Below, one piece after another: positions 46,127-54,598 of a DNA stretch of 64,000 bases (its first letter is position 1; every line of letters starts with the position of its first letter). The notes beneath the pieces are model-generated. The model saw nothing but the letters and a program-made list of their open reading frames with translations, ran no database searches and was not told the origin of the DNA. Source of the DNA: Streptomyces prunicolor NBRC 13075 (GTDB lineage Bacteria; Actinomycetota; Actinomycetes; Streptomycetales; Streptomycetaceae). The DNA lies in contig NZ_BARF01000007.1 in assembly GCF_000367365.1 (NCBI RefSeq), forward strand, positions 1-64,000. The letters are read 5' to 3'. A program made the position numbers and the translations under genes.

Positions 46127-47026
46127 CTACGAACTCCCCGCCGATACCCGGTACTTCCCCGGCGTCACCCCGAACTCCCGGCTGAACGCGTGCGACAGGG
46201 CGTACGGGCTGCCGTACCCCGCCTCCCGTGCCACCGCCGCCAGCGAGGCGTCCGTGTCGCGCAGCCGCGTCGCCGCCAACGTCAGCCGCCACCACGTCAG
46301 ATACGCCATCGGTGCCCGCCCCACCAGCGCGGTGAACCGGCGGGCCAGCGTCGCCCGGGACACGCCCGCCGCCGCGGCCAGCCGGTCGTTGGTCCAGGGC
46401 GCGGCCGGGTCCGAGTGCAGGGCCCGTAGCGCGGCCGTGGTCACCGGATCGCTCAGCACCGACGGCCAACTGCCCGTCTCCGCCTCGGACATCCACGCCC
46501 GCACCAGGTAGATCAGCAGCAGGTCGAGCAGGCTCGGCAGCGCCAGGCAGGCTCCCGGCCGCCGTTCGTCCAACTCGTTCGCCAACAGGTCGACGGCGGA
46601 CCGGAGTTCGGGGTGGCGGCCGACCCGGTTCGGCAGATGGACCACCTCCGGCAGCTCCGCCATCAGCGGATGCGTCCGGCTCCGGTCCAGCTGGTACTTC
46701 CCGCACAGCAACTCGACCTCGCGCCCGTCCCCACCCCCGGCCGGCCGCCGCATCTCCTCGAACGGCACCGCCCGCGCCGTGTCACCGGGCGAGTCCGCCA
46801 GCACGTGTCCCGCACCGTGCGGCAGCAGTACGACATCCCCCGCGCCCAGCGTCACCGGCTCACCGCCCGTGTCGGGCACCAGCCAGCAGCCACCCGCGAG
46901 CACGACATGGAACCCGGCACCCGCGTACGGCGCGAGCCGAGTGCACCAACTGCCGCCCACGCGCAGTCGGTTGGAGGAGGGCCGCCCGGTCCGTACGGCG
47001 GAGATCGCGTCGCTCACCACGTCCAT
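46127..47026 (-). CDS. AraC-family transcriptional regulator with cupin sensor
   Basis: 299 residues. The N-terminal half is a cupin-type effector domain (FHVVLAGGCWLVP, VTLGAGDVVLLPHGAGHVLAD), and the C-terminal half has the two AraC HTH motifs (AAAGVSRATLARRFTALVG and LAAVAREAGYGSPYALSHAF, ending FGVTPGKYR). It is divergent from the metallo-hydrolase gene with 103 bp between starts and probably controls it. The pair interrupts the kinase array on the opposite strand and looks inserted. The effector is unknown. Confidence 0.9.
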   Translation of the reverse strand: MDVVSDAISAVRTGRPSSNRLRVGGSWCTRLAPYAGAGFHVVLAGGCWLVPDTGGEPVTLGAGDVVLLPHGAGHVLADSPGDTARAVPFEEMRRPAGGGDGREVELLCGKYQLDRSRTHPLMAELPEVVHLPNRVGRHPELRSAVDLLANELDERRPGACLALPSLLDLLLIYLVRAWMSEAETGSWPSVLSDPVTTAALRALHSDPAAPWTNDRLAAAAGVSRATLARRFTALVGRAPMAYLTWWRLTLAATRLRDTDASLAAVAREAGYGSPYALSHAFSREFGVTPGKYRVSAGSS

Positions 47027-47129
47027 GCGGCCAGGTTACGCCAGACGCGGCAGCGGTGAGCTGTCTGCGTATCCAGATGAGTCTTCAGCGCATTGAAGCA
47101 CTCACAGAACGCTCTCTACGCTGATTTCC

Positions 47130-48020
47130 ATGACCGAGGACAACGTAGAGACCTTCATGATCGGTGACGTCGAAGTCGTCCGAGTCGTCGAGTGGGCGCA
47201 GCCCTACGCCCCCGCCCGCACCCTCGTCCCGGACCTGCCGCCCGGCGTCTGGCAGGACCTCCGCGAGACGCTCGCGCCCGACCACTGGGAACCCGAGACC
47301 GACCGCGTGGTGGTGGCGCTCCAGACGTGGGTGGTGCGCAGCGCCGGGCGGACCGTGCTCGTGGACACCGGGGTCGGCAACGGGCGGGAACGGCCCGGAA
47401 ATCCGCTGTTCCACATGAGTCAGGGCGACCTCCCGGGGCGGCTGGCGCGGGCCGGCGTACGGCCGGAGGAGGTCGACGTCGTCGTCAACACGCACATCCA
47501 CGGTGATCACGTGGGCTGGAACACCCATGATGTGGACGGGAGTTGGGTGCCGATGTTCCCGAGCGCGCGGTATCTCCTGCCTGCCGCCGACGACTTCCAC
47601 TTCGGGCCCGAGAACAACTACGGCGGTGCGGTACGCCCTGACGACCGCCTGACCTACGAGGACAGCGTCGCGCCCGTGCACCGCGCCGGGCTGGCGACCC
47701 TGTGGGACGGCACGTACCGCGTCGACGAGCAGCTGACGTTGGAGTCCGCGCCCGGGCACACCCCGGGGTCGTCCGTCCTGCGGGTCGCCTCCGGCGGTGA
47801 ACGGGCCGTGTTCGTAGGGGACTTGCTGCACAGCCCGGTCCAGATTCCGCATCCCGAGTGCAGCAGCTGCTTCTGTCTCGATCCCCGGGAGGCCGCGGAC
47901 AGCCGCCGACGCGTCCTCGAACGGGCTGCGGACGAACGGGAGTTGGTGATTCCGGCACACTTCGGCGGTACCGGTGTCGCGGAGGTTCGGCGGGAGGGTG
48001 GCAGGCTCGTGCTCGGGTAG
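47130..48020 (+). CDS. MBL-fold metallo-hydrolase
   Basis: 296 residues. The zinc-binding motif is THIHGDHVGW (H-x-H-x-D-H), with further ligands in ESAPGHTPGSSVL and the C-terminal IPAHFGG. VLVDTGVGNG is the usual strand before it. This pattern is shared by quorum-signal lactonases, alkylsulfatase-like and other hydrolases, so the substrate cannot be named. It has no signal peptide and should be cytoplasmic. It is divergent from the AraC-family gene. Its stop is 48 bp upstream of kinase 5. Confidence 0.88.
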   Translation: MTEDNVETFMIGDVEVVRVVEWAQPYAPARTLVPDLPPGVWQDLRETLAPDHWEPETDRVVVALQTWVVRSAGRTVLVDTGVGNGRERPGNPLFHMSQGDLPGRLARAGVRPEEVDVVVNTHIHGDHVGWNTHDVDGSWVPMFPSARYLLPAADDFHFGPENNYGGAVRPDDRLTYEDSVAPVHRAGLATLWDGTYRVDEQLTLESAPGHTPGSSVLRVASGGERAVFVGDLLHSPVQIPHPECSSCFCLDPREAADSRRRVLERAADERELVIPAHFGGTGVAEVRREGGRLVLG

Positions 48021-48067
48021 CAGGACGCGCGTCGACAAGGCCGTATCCGGCACGGTACTGATGGTGC

Positions 48068-49573
48068 ATGAGCGAAGTCGGCGAACAGGTGCGCGACAAA
48101 CGTCTGGTCGGCGGTCGCTATCGGCTGCTCGAACGGATCGGCTCCGGCGGCATGGGCACCGTGTGGCGGGCGTACGACGAACTCGTGGACCGCGAAGTCG
48201 CCGTGAAACAACCGCGGTTGCCCGGTGATCCGGAGGACGAGGAGTTCCAGCGCGCCGCCCACCGGCTCTACCGCGAGGCCCGCGCCGCGGCCCGGGTCGA
48301 CCATCCCTCCGCCGTGGCCATCCACGATGTCGTCATCGAGGACGAACTCCCGTGGATCGTCATGGAGTTGGTGCGCGGCGAGTCCCTGCACGAACTGCTC
48401 AAGCGCGGCTCCCTCACGCCCGCCGACGCCGCGCGCATCGGCCTCGCGGTCCTCGGCGCCCTGTGCGCCGCCCACGCCGTAGGCATCGTGCACCGGGACG
48501 TGAAACCCGCCAACGTCCTGCTCGGCCCTCCCCCACTCTCGACTTCGCTCGAGCAGGGGGACCCCCATGCCCGTGTCGTCCTCACCGACTTCGGCATCGC
48601 GCACATCCAGGGCGAGGAATCCCTCACCGCCAGCGGGGAGTTCGTGGGTTCCCTGGAGTTCATCGCCCCCGAGCGCATGTCGGGCACGGGTGCCGGACCG
48701 GCCTCCGACCTGTGGTCCCTGGGTGTGCTGCTGTACGCGGCCGTCGAAGGGGCATCTCCCTTTCGCCGTACGACTGTTGAGTCCACCCTCGGCGCGATCC
48801 TCGCCGGCGAACCACCCGAGCCGACCCGGGCGGGGCCTCTCGGGCCGCTGGTCGTACGGATGTTGGCGCGGGACCCGGAGGAACGGCCGGGGGCGGAGGA
48901 GGTCGGCGCGGTACTGGAGGCGGTGGCCGCGGGGAAGGACGTACCGGAGCCGGCGGTCACGGTTCAGGACACGGAGCCCGAAGCGCCTGAAGAGGCGGCC
49001 ACCGTCCGCGACGCCGTACCGGAACCCGAACCCAGGCCCAAGTCCCGTCCCCGGCGCGCCCTTCTCACCCTCGGGGTACTCCTCCTGGCAGGCCTCGTCC
49101 TCGGCACCGTCCTGGAGAGATTCCTCGGCAAGGACTCGGACTCCTGGACCGCCCACCAGCGGGACGGCATGAGCGCGGTCCTCTTCCTCCCGCCCCAGTA
49201 CCAGCTTCTGGAGACACAGGCGGCAGCCGGCAGCCGCACGGTCACCTACGGCGCCGGCGCCCTTCGCGTCCGCCTCACCGAATGGGACAAGGCCGCCGAC
49301 TCGCCCCTCGCCGAAGCGCACACCCTGGGCCGGGGCACGTCCAACCCGCAGTACACCCGCACCGGCTTCCGCGGAAACAAGGACGCGGTCCTCGCCGACA
49401 CCACCTACGCACAGTCGGGCGTCCCCACCCGCGCGATGGCCCTGATCGTCCGCACCGCCGATCAGCGCATGTACGAACTGCGCGTGGACATGCCCAAGGG
49501 CACACCGGCGGAGAAGAAGGGCACCGCACTCTTCAAGGGCGCCCGCGCCCGGCTCACCCTCCCGGGAAACTGA
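48068..49573 (+). CDS. Transmembrane Ser/Thr protein kinase 5 with repeat-derived insertion
   Basis: 501 residues. Intact kinase motifs: GSGGMGTVWRAYDELVD, VAVKQPR, IVHRDVKPANVLLG with Asp144, LTDFGIAHIQG, APERMSG. Between the catalytic loop and DFG there are 15 extra residues (154-168, PPPLSTSLEQGDPHA) encoded by a copy of a dispersed Streptomyces repeat; kinases 1, 2 and 4 have three residues there. The membrane helix is near 326-345 (ALLTLGVLLLAGLVLGTVLE), then an outer domain (MSAVLFLPPQYQLLE). It is separated from kinase 4 by the small acidic gene and the AraC / metallo-hydrolase pair, but clearly belongs to the same family. Confidence 0.92.
   Translation: MSEVGEQVRDKRLVGGRYRLLERIGSGGMGTVWRAYDELVDREVAVKQPRLPGDPEDEEFQRAAHRLYREARAAARVDHPSAVAIHDVVIEDELPWIVMELVRGESLHELLKRGSLTPADAARIGLAVLGALCAAHAVGIVHRDVKPANVLLGPPPLSTSLEQGDPHARVVLTDFGIAHIQGEESLTASGEFVGSLEFIAPERMSGTGAGPASDLWSLGVLLYAAVEGASPFRRTTVESTLGAILAGEPPEPTRAGPLGPLVVRMLARDPEERPGAEEVGAVLEAVAAGKDVPEPAVTVQDTEPEAPEEAATVRDAVPEPEPRPKSRPRRALLTLGVLLLAGLVLGTVLERFLGKDSDSWTAHQRDGMSAVLFLPPQYQLLETQAAAGSRTVTYGAGALRVRLTEWDKAADSPLAEAHTLGRGTSNPQYTRTGFRGNKDAVLADTTYAQSGVPTRAMALIVRTADQRMYELRVDMPKGTPAEKKGTALFKGARARLTLPGN
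48527..48571 (+). repeat. Dispersed repeat inserted in-frame in kinase 5
   Basis: CCTCCCCCACTCTCGACTTC continuing GCTCGAGCAGGGGGACCCCC, a repeat found widely between Streptomyces genes. Here it is exactly 45 bp and keeps the reading frame. It contains the inverted parts CCCCC-ACTC...GAGCAGGGGG. Confidence 0.75.
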
Positions 49574-49721
49574 TCCGGCGACCACCGGCCGGTGATCATC
49601 CCCACACAACGCCCTGATCAGTGCATTCGTTGCCAGTGATCACTGGCGCGGTGTGAGTACTCGGTGAATCCCCATTACCGACGGGTACCCAAACCTCCCG
49701 TAGCGGCATACCCTGCCGCAC

Positions 49722-51353
49722 ATGACGGACTCGCAGGCCCCGGAAAAGACCGGTACGGAAACGACGACCGGCACGAACCCCCTCGCGCCGGCCCCCACAG
49801 GCGCCCGTACCGCCGCCGATGTGGTCACCCCGGAGCTGGTCGCCCAGCTCACGAAGGGTGTGGTCGGCTCCGGCCGGACCGCCAACCACTCGCCGTTCAC
49901 CGGTGAGAAGCTCGCCGACCTGCCCGAGTCCACACCCGAGGACGTGGCGAAGGCCTTCGACGCGGCCCGCGCCGCGCAGGCCCTGTGGGCGCAGACGCCG
50001 GTACGGCAGCGTGCGGCCGTGCTGCTCCGCTTCCACGACCTCGTCCTCGCCCGCCAGGCCGAGGTCCTCGACCTGATCCAGCTGGAGACCGGCAAGGCGC
50101 GGCTGCACGCGCACGAGGAGGTGCAGGCCGTCGCCGTCGCGGCCCGCCACTACGGCCGCAAGGCCCCCGCCTACCTCAAGCCGAAGCGGCACACCGGCGC
50201 CGTCCCGACCCTCACCAAGGTCACCGAACTCCGGCATCCGCGCGGGGTAGTTGGCCAGATCGCCCCCTGGAACTACCCGTTCGAACTCTCCGTCGGCGAC
50301 GCGCTCCCGGCCTTCGCGGCGGGCAACGCGGTCGTGATGAAGCCGGACACGGAGACCTGCCTGACCGCCCTGTGGGCCCGCGACCTCCTCATCGAGGCGG
50401 GCCTGCCGGCCGAGGTCTTCCAGGTCGTCCTCGGCGAGGGCCCGGTCGTCGGCCCCGAGGTCGTCAAGCACGCCGACTACGTCTCCTTCACCGGCTCCAC
50501 CCGCACAGGGCGTGAGGTCGCGCAGGCTGCCGCCGCCCGCCTGATCGGCGTCTCCCTCGAACTCGGCGGCAAGAACGCCATGGTGGTCCTGGAGGACGCC
50601 GACATCGACAAGGCGGCGGCGGGCGCGGTCCGCGCCTGCTTCTCCTCCGCCGGTCAACTCTGCGTCTCCATCGAGCGGTTGTACGTCCACGAGTCGATCG
50701 CCGACACCTTCCTCGACCGCTTCGCCGCCCGCACCAAGGCGATGCGCCTCGGCACGTCGCTGGCGTACGGCGCGGACATGGGATCGCTGGCGGGGGAGCG
50801 CCAGTTGGAGTCGGTGACGCGCCATGTGGACGAGGCCGTGGCCAAGGGCGCGAAGCTCGTGGCCGGTGGCGTCGCCCGCCCGGACATCGGCCCGTACTTC
50901 TTCGAGCCCACCATCCTCGACGGCGTCGAGGCCCCCATGGCCGTCTGCGCCGAGGAGACCTTCGGCCCGGTCGTCTCCGTGTACCGCTTCAAGACGGACG
51001 ACGAGGTGGTGGAGGAGGCCAACTCCACGCCGTACGGCCTCAATTCCTCGGTCTGGACGAAGAACGGCAGCCGGGGCCGCGCGATCGCCGCCCGCCTCCG
51101 CACCGGCACGGTCAACGTCAACGAGGGCTACGCCTCCGCCTACGGCAGCGTCCAGTCCCCGATGGGCGGCATGAAGGACTCCGGCCTCGGCCGCCGCCAC
51201 GGCTCGGAGGGCATCCTCAAGTACACGGAGGCCCAAACGGTCGCCCAGCAGCGGCTGTTGCCGATGGCGCCTTCGCTGGGAATGACCGACGAGGCGTATG
51301 CGCAGTTCATGAGCAGGAGTCTCCGGGCGATGAAGCTGTTCCGGCTCAGGTAG
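49722..51353 (+). CDS. gabD2: Succinic semialdehyde dehydrogenase
   Basis: 543 residues. Aldehyde dehydrogenase family: APWNYPFELSVGDALPAFAAGNAV, FTGSTRTGREVAQ, the general base Glu280 in LELGGKNA, the nucleophile Cys314 in SSAGQLCVSIER, and EETFGPVVSVY. It matches the succinate-semialdehyde (NADP) group of actinobacteria (GabD2 type), which oxidises succinic semialdehyde to succinate in GABA and related catabolism. The N-terminal 45 residues are low complexity. The ATG lies 148 bp after kinase 5. It is not clearly part of an operon. Confidence 0.88.
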   Translation: MTDSQAPEKTGTETTTGTNPLAPAPTGARTAADVVTPELVAQLTKGVVGSGRTANHSPFTGEKLADLPESTPEDVAKAFDAARAAQALWAQTPVRQRAAVLLRFHDLVLARQAEVLDLIQLETGKARLHAHEEVQAVAVAARHYGRKAPAYLKPKRHTGAVPTLTKVTELRHPRGVVGQIAPWNYPFELSVGDALPAFAAGNAVVMKPDTETCLTALWARDLLIEAGLPAEVFQVVLGEGPVVGPEVVKHADYVSFTGSTRTGREVAQAAAARLIGVSLELGGKNAMVVLEDADIDKAAAGAVRACFSSAGQLCVSIERLYVHESIADTFLDRFAARTKAMRLGTSLAYGADMGSLAGERQLESVTRHVDEAVAKGAKLVAGGVARPDIGPYFFEPTILDGVEAPMAVCAEETFGPVVSVYRFKTDDEVVEEANSTPYGLNSSVWTKNGSRGRAIAARLRTGTVNVNEGYASAYGSVQSPMGGMKDSGLGRRHGSEGILKYTEAQTVAQQRLLPMAPSLGMTDEAYAQFMSRSLRAMKLFRLR

Positions 51354-51365
51354 GGGCTTTTGCTT

Positions 51366-51433
51366 TTAGGGGCGCGGCACTGTATCGATATGCGGCTCCG
51401 CCGCGTGGGCGCGCTCAGCCACAACGCACCCGC
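51366..51433 (+). repeat. Streptomyces TAGGGGCGCGG-type dispersed repeat, copy 2
   Basis: TTTTAGGGGCGCGG then CACTGTATCGATATGCGGCT with the hairpin GCGGCTCCGCCGC, and the tail AGCCACAACGCACC. Head and tail match copy 1 (7666-7720), with an extra hairpin in the middle. It fills the 105-bp gap between the dehydrogenase and the GMC oxidoreductase. Confidence 0.75.
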
Positions 51434-51458
51434 ACGCGAAACTCAACGAGGAGACCCC

Positions 51459-53237
51459 GTGCCCCAGGACACCTACGACTACGACGTCATAGTCGTCGGC
51501 TCAGGCTTCGGCGGCTCGGTAACCGCCCTACGCCTCACGGAAAAGGGCTACAACGTCGGCGTGTTGGAAGCAGGCCGCCGCTTCACCCCGTCGACGCTCC
51601 CCAAAAACTCCTGGGACCTCAAGAACTACCTCTGGGCCCCCAAGCTCAACATGTACGGCATCCAACGCATCCACCTGCTCGGCAACGTCATGGTCCTGGC
51701 CGGCGCAGGCGTAGGCGGCGGCTCGCTGAACTACGCCAACACCCTCTACGTCCCCCCGAAGCCCTTCTTCGAAGACCCCCAGTGGCGCGAAATCACCGAC
51801 TGGGAAGAGGAGTTGACCCCGTACTACGACCAGGCCCGCCGCATGCTCGGCGTACGCCTCAACCCGACGATGACCCCGTCGGACGTACACCTGAAGGCCG
51901 CGGCCCAGCGAATGGGCGTGGGCGACACCTTCCACATGGCCCCCGTCGGCGTCTTCTTCGGCGACGGCAAGGACGCCGAGGGAACCACGAAGGCACGCCC
52001 CGGCGAACAGGCCGCCGACCCGTACTTCGGCGGCGCGGGCCCCACCCGCAAGGCCTGTACCGAGTGCGGCGAGTGCATGACGGGCTGCCGCCACGGCGCC
52101 AAGAACACCCTGAACGAGAACTACCTCTACCTCGCCGAGAAGGCGGGCGCGAAGGTCCACCCGATGACGACGGTCGTATCGGTCACCGACGACTCGCAGG
52201 GCGGCTACGCGATCGCCACCCTGCCGACCGACGCGCGCCGCACGTCGGAGGGCCGTACCTTCAAAGCCCGCCGGGTCGTCCTCGCCGCCGGCACCTACGG
52301 CACGCAGACTCTCCTGCACCGCATGAAAACGGGCGGCCAATTGCCGTACCTCTCCGAGAAGTTGGGTGAACTGACCCGCACCAACTCGGAGGCGCTGGTC
52401 GGCGCGCAGACGACCGGCCGCCGGTACCGCAAGGCGACCGGCACCCGGCAGGTCGACTTCACGCGCGGAGTCGCCATCACGTCCTCGATCCACCCCGACG
52501 AGAACACCCACATCGAACCGGTCCGCTACGGCAAGGGATCCAACTCGATGGGCGGCCTCTCGATCCTCCAAGTCCCGTACGCGGAGGGCTCGTCGAGGGC
52601 ACTGGGCTGGCTCGCGAACGCGGCCAGGCACCCCCTCCTCGTCCTGCGCTCGCTCTCCAACCGCCGATGGTCGGAGCGGACCATCATCGGCCTGGTGATG
52701 CAGTCGCTGGACAACTCCCTGACGACGTACCTGAAACCGGACGGCGTGGGGAAAGGGCTGTTGACGGCCCGTCAGGGACACGGCGCTCCCAACCCCAAAC
52801 AGATCAGGGCGGCTTCGGAGGGCGCGGCGGCGATCGCGGCCGAGATCAATGGCTTCGCGGGCTCGAACGTCGGCGAACTGATGGGCACCCCGCTCACCGC
52901 CCACTTCCTCGGCGGCTGCCCCATCGGCGCCTCCCGCGAGACCGGCGTGATCGACCCGTACCACCGCCTCTACGGCCACGCCGGCATCTCGGTCGTCGAC
53001 GGCTCGGCGGTCTCCGCGAACCTCGGCGTCAACCCGTCCCTCACCATCACGGCGCAGGCCGAGCGCGCGATGTCGTACTGGCCCAACAAGGGCGAGCCGG
53101 ACCCGCGCCCGGAGCAGGGGCTGTCGTACGAACGCCTGAAGCCGGTGGAGCCGCGTCAACCGGCGGTTCCCGAGGGCGCGTTCGGCGCGCTGAAGCTGCC
53201 GTTCCTGGGGATGCCGACGGTGCGGACGAAGCCGTAG
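51459..53237 (+). CDS. GMC oxidoreductase, cholesterol-oxidase (ChoD) type
   Basis: 592 residues from the GTG at 51459 (GAGGAG at 51449-51454). The frame is open upstream, but that part is the dispersed repeat. FAD motif DVIVVGSGFGGSVTALRL, AGAGVGGGSLNYANTLY, and C-terminal LGGCPIGASRETGVIDPYHRLYG and GVNPSLTITAQAERAM. A cysteine group CTECGECMTGC (C-x2-C-x2-C-x3-C), about residues 199-209, resembles an iron-sulfur ligand set and is typical of the ChoD branch. There is no signal peptide. The substrate is uncertain: true cholesterol oxidase activity is not shown by sequence alone. A bidirectional terminator separates it from the surface protein gene. Confidence 0.85.
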   Translation: MPQDTYDYDVIVVGSGFGGSVTALRLTEKGYNVGVLEAGRRFTPSTLPKNSWDLKNYLWAPKLNMYGIQRIHLLGNVMVLAGAGVGGGSLNYANTLYVPPKPFFEDPQWREITDWEEELTPYYDQARRMLGVRLNPTMTPSDVHLKAAAQRMGVGDTFHMAPVGVFFGDGKDAEGTTKARPGEQAADPYFGGAGPTRKACTECGECMTGCRHGAKNTLNENYLYLAEKAGAKVHPMTTVVSVTDDSQGGYAIATLPTDARRTSEGRTFKARRVVLAAGTYGTQTLLHRMKTGGQLPYLSEKLGELTRTNSEALVGAQTTGRRYRKATGTRQVDFTRGVAITSSIHPDENTHIEPVRYGKGSNSMGGLSILQVPYAEGSSRALGWLANAARHPLLVLRSLSNRRWSERTIIGLVMQSLDNSLTTYLKPDGVGKGLLTARQGHGAPNPKQIRAASEGAAAIAAEINGFAGSNVGELMGTPLTAHFLGGCPIGASRETGVIDPYHRLYGHAGISVVDGSAVSANLGVNPSLTITAQAERAMSYWPNKGEPDPRPEQGLSYERLKPVEPRQPAVPEGAFGALKLPFLGMPTVRTKP

Positions 53238-53272
53238 CAAGGCATTCAGCAGCAAAGCTTCAGTGCAAGCAG

Positions 53273-53306
53273 AAGGACCTGCGCCCCCCTCCGAGCGCAG
53301 GTCCTT
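53273..53306. terminator. Bidirectional terminator between convergent genes
   Basis: AAGGACCTGCGC (53273-53284) pairs perfectly with GCGCAGGTCCTT (53295-53306), a 12-bp stem with a 10-base loop, lying between the stops of the GMC oxidoreductase and the LAETG surface protein. Confidence 0.9.
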
Positions 53307-53327
53307 CCTTGTACGGCGAGCTACGTG

Positions 53328-54386
53328 TTACGCGCTCTCTCCGGTCTTGCGCCGGCGCACCATGACCACCGCGGCGGCACCCGCGACGACCGCGGCACCA
53401 CCCACGAGGCCGATGACCGGCAGTGCGGAACTGGAGCCGGTCTCGGCGAGGTTGCCGGTGGCCTCGTTGACCGCGCCCTGCGGCTTCAGGTCCTCGTCGG
53501 TGCCCTTGGGCTTCTTGCCGGTCGGCGTGGCGTCGCCGACGTCACCCGAGCTGCTGCCCGCGGCGAGCACGGTGAAGTCGTAGTAGTCGCCGTTGCCGTA
53601 GCAGGAGCTGCCCTTGCCCGCGTACACCGCCTGGCTCAGCGCGAACGACGAGCCCGCCGGCGCCTCGCGCTTGATCTTCACGCGGAGGTCGAGCGTGGTC
53701 GAGGACTTCTTCTCCAGGGTGGGAAGGACCGCGACGATGCTCCCGGACAGCGTGGTCTTGTCGCTCCCGGAACCGACGGTCTGCTGGTAGGAGTCGGTCC
53801 ACTTGCCGTCCTGCTTCAGCTGGATGTCCGCCAGGTTCAGGATCAGCGAGGAGCTCTCGTTGGTGTCGTCGCTGTACTCGGTGAGCGCGTTGATCCAGAC
53901 GTTGCTGAGGTCCTTGTCCGAGCCGTTCTTCACCACGAACTTGAAGGTGTGCCAGCCGGAACCGGCGACGATCTTGTTCGGCAGCCCGGTGATCGACGCG
54001 GTGAGCTTCTCGTCGAGGTCGAACGTCTTGCAGTCCGCGTACGGGTCCCAGTCGTCGCCGGGCTTGGTCGGCGACGCGGAGGGGGTGGGCGACGAACTCC
54101 CGGTCGGGGTGCCCGTCGAGGCCGGGGTGCTGTCGTCCGCCGCGGGAGTGCTGTCGTCCGCGGCCGGAGTGCTGTCGTCCGCCGCCGGGGTGCTGTCGTC
54201 CGCGGCGGGCGTGCTGTCATCGGCTGCCGGGGTGCTGTCGTCGGCGGCGGGCGTGCTGTCCTCGGCCGCCGGGCTGCTGGACGAGGTGTCCGGGGAGTCG
54301 GCGAACGCCGCCGGCGCGGACAGCAGGGCGAGCGGAGCGATGACGGCCGTCGCGGCCGCCGCGGCCATGGCACGGCGAAGCTTCAT
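53328..54386 (-). CDS. Sortase-anchored surface protein (LAETG)
   Basis: 352 residues. Sec signal peptide (AAAAATAVIAPLALLSAPAA, cleavage about residue 29), then seven close repeats of PAADDST (about residues 45-90) forming an acidic, rod-like stalk. A roughly 180-residue beta-rich domain follows, with DPYADCKTFDLDEKL and later a second Cys in GKGSSCYGNGDYYDF that may form a disulfide. The C-terminus is LAETG (residues 313-317), a hydrophobic helix and RRRK, the classic sorting signal. The LAxTG form is what Streptomyces class E sortases cut, so the protein should be linked to peptidoglycan. The ligand is unknown. No sortase gene is adjacent. Confidence 0.88.
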   Translation of the reverse strand: MKLRRAMAAAAATAVIAPLALLSAPAAFADSPDTSSSSPAAEDSTPAADDSTPAADDSTPAADDSTPAADDSTPAADDSTPAADDSTPASTGTPTGSSSPTPSASPTKPGDDWDPYADCKTFDLDEKLTASITGLPNKIVAGSGWHTFKFVVKNGSDKDLSNVWINALTEYSDDTNESSSLILNLADIQLKQDGKWTDSYQQTVGSGSDKTTLSGSIVAVLPTLEKKSSTTLDLRVKIKREAPAGSSFALSQAVYAGKGSSCYGNGDYYDFTVLAAGSSSGDVGDATPTGKKPKGTDEDLKPQGAVNEATGNLAETGSSSALPVIGLVGGAAVVAGAAAVVMVRRRKTGESA

Positions 54387-54598
54387 GAAGTCCTCAAGAA
54401 GTCCGGTGTGCTGCGGCAGCGCAGCACACTGGGTGGAGGGCTCCGCGTGTGGGGCGCGGGTGTGGCCCTTGGGTATGCAGGTGAGACCCGCTGAACCTGC
54501 GAACGGTTGTGCCCATCCTCACAGGATTCTTATGTGGGCTGTGTCACACCCAAGTTCTTCTTGTGAACAGGCTTTCGGAACGTCTAGAACTTGGGGAC

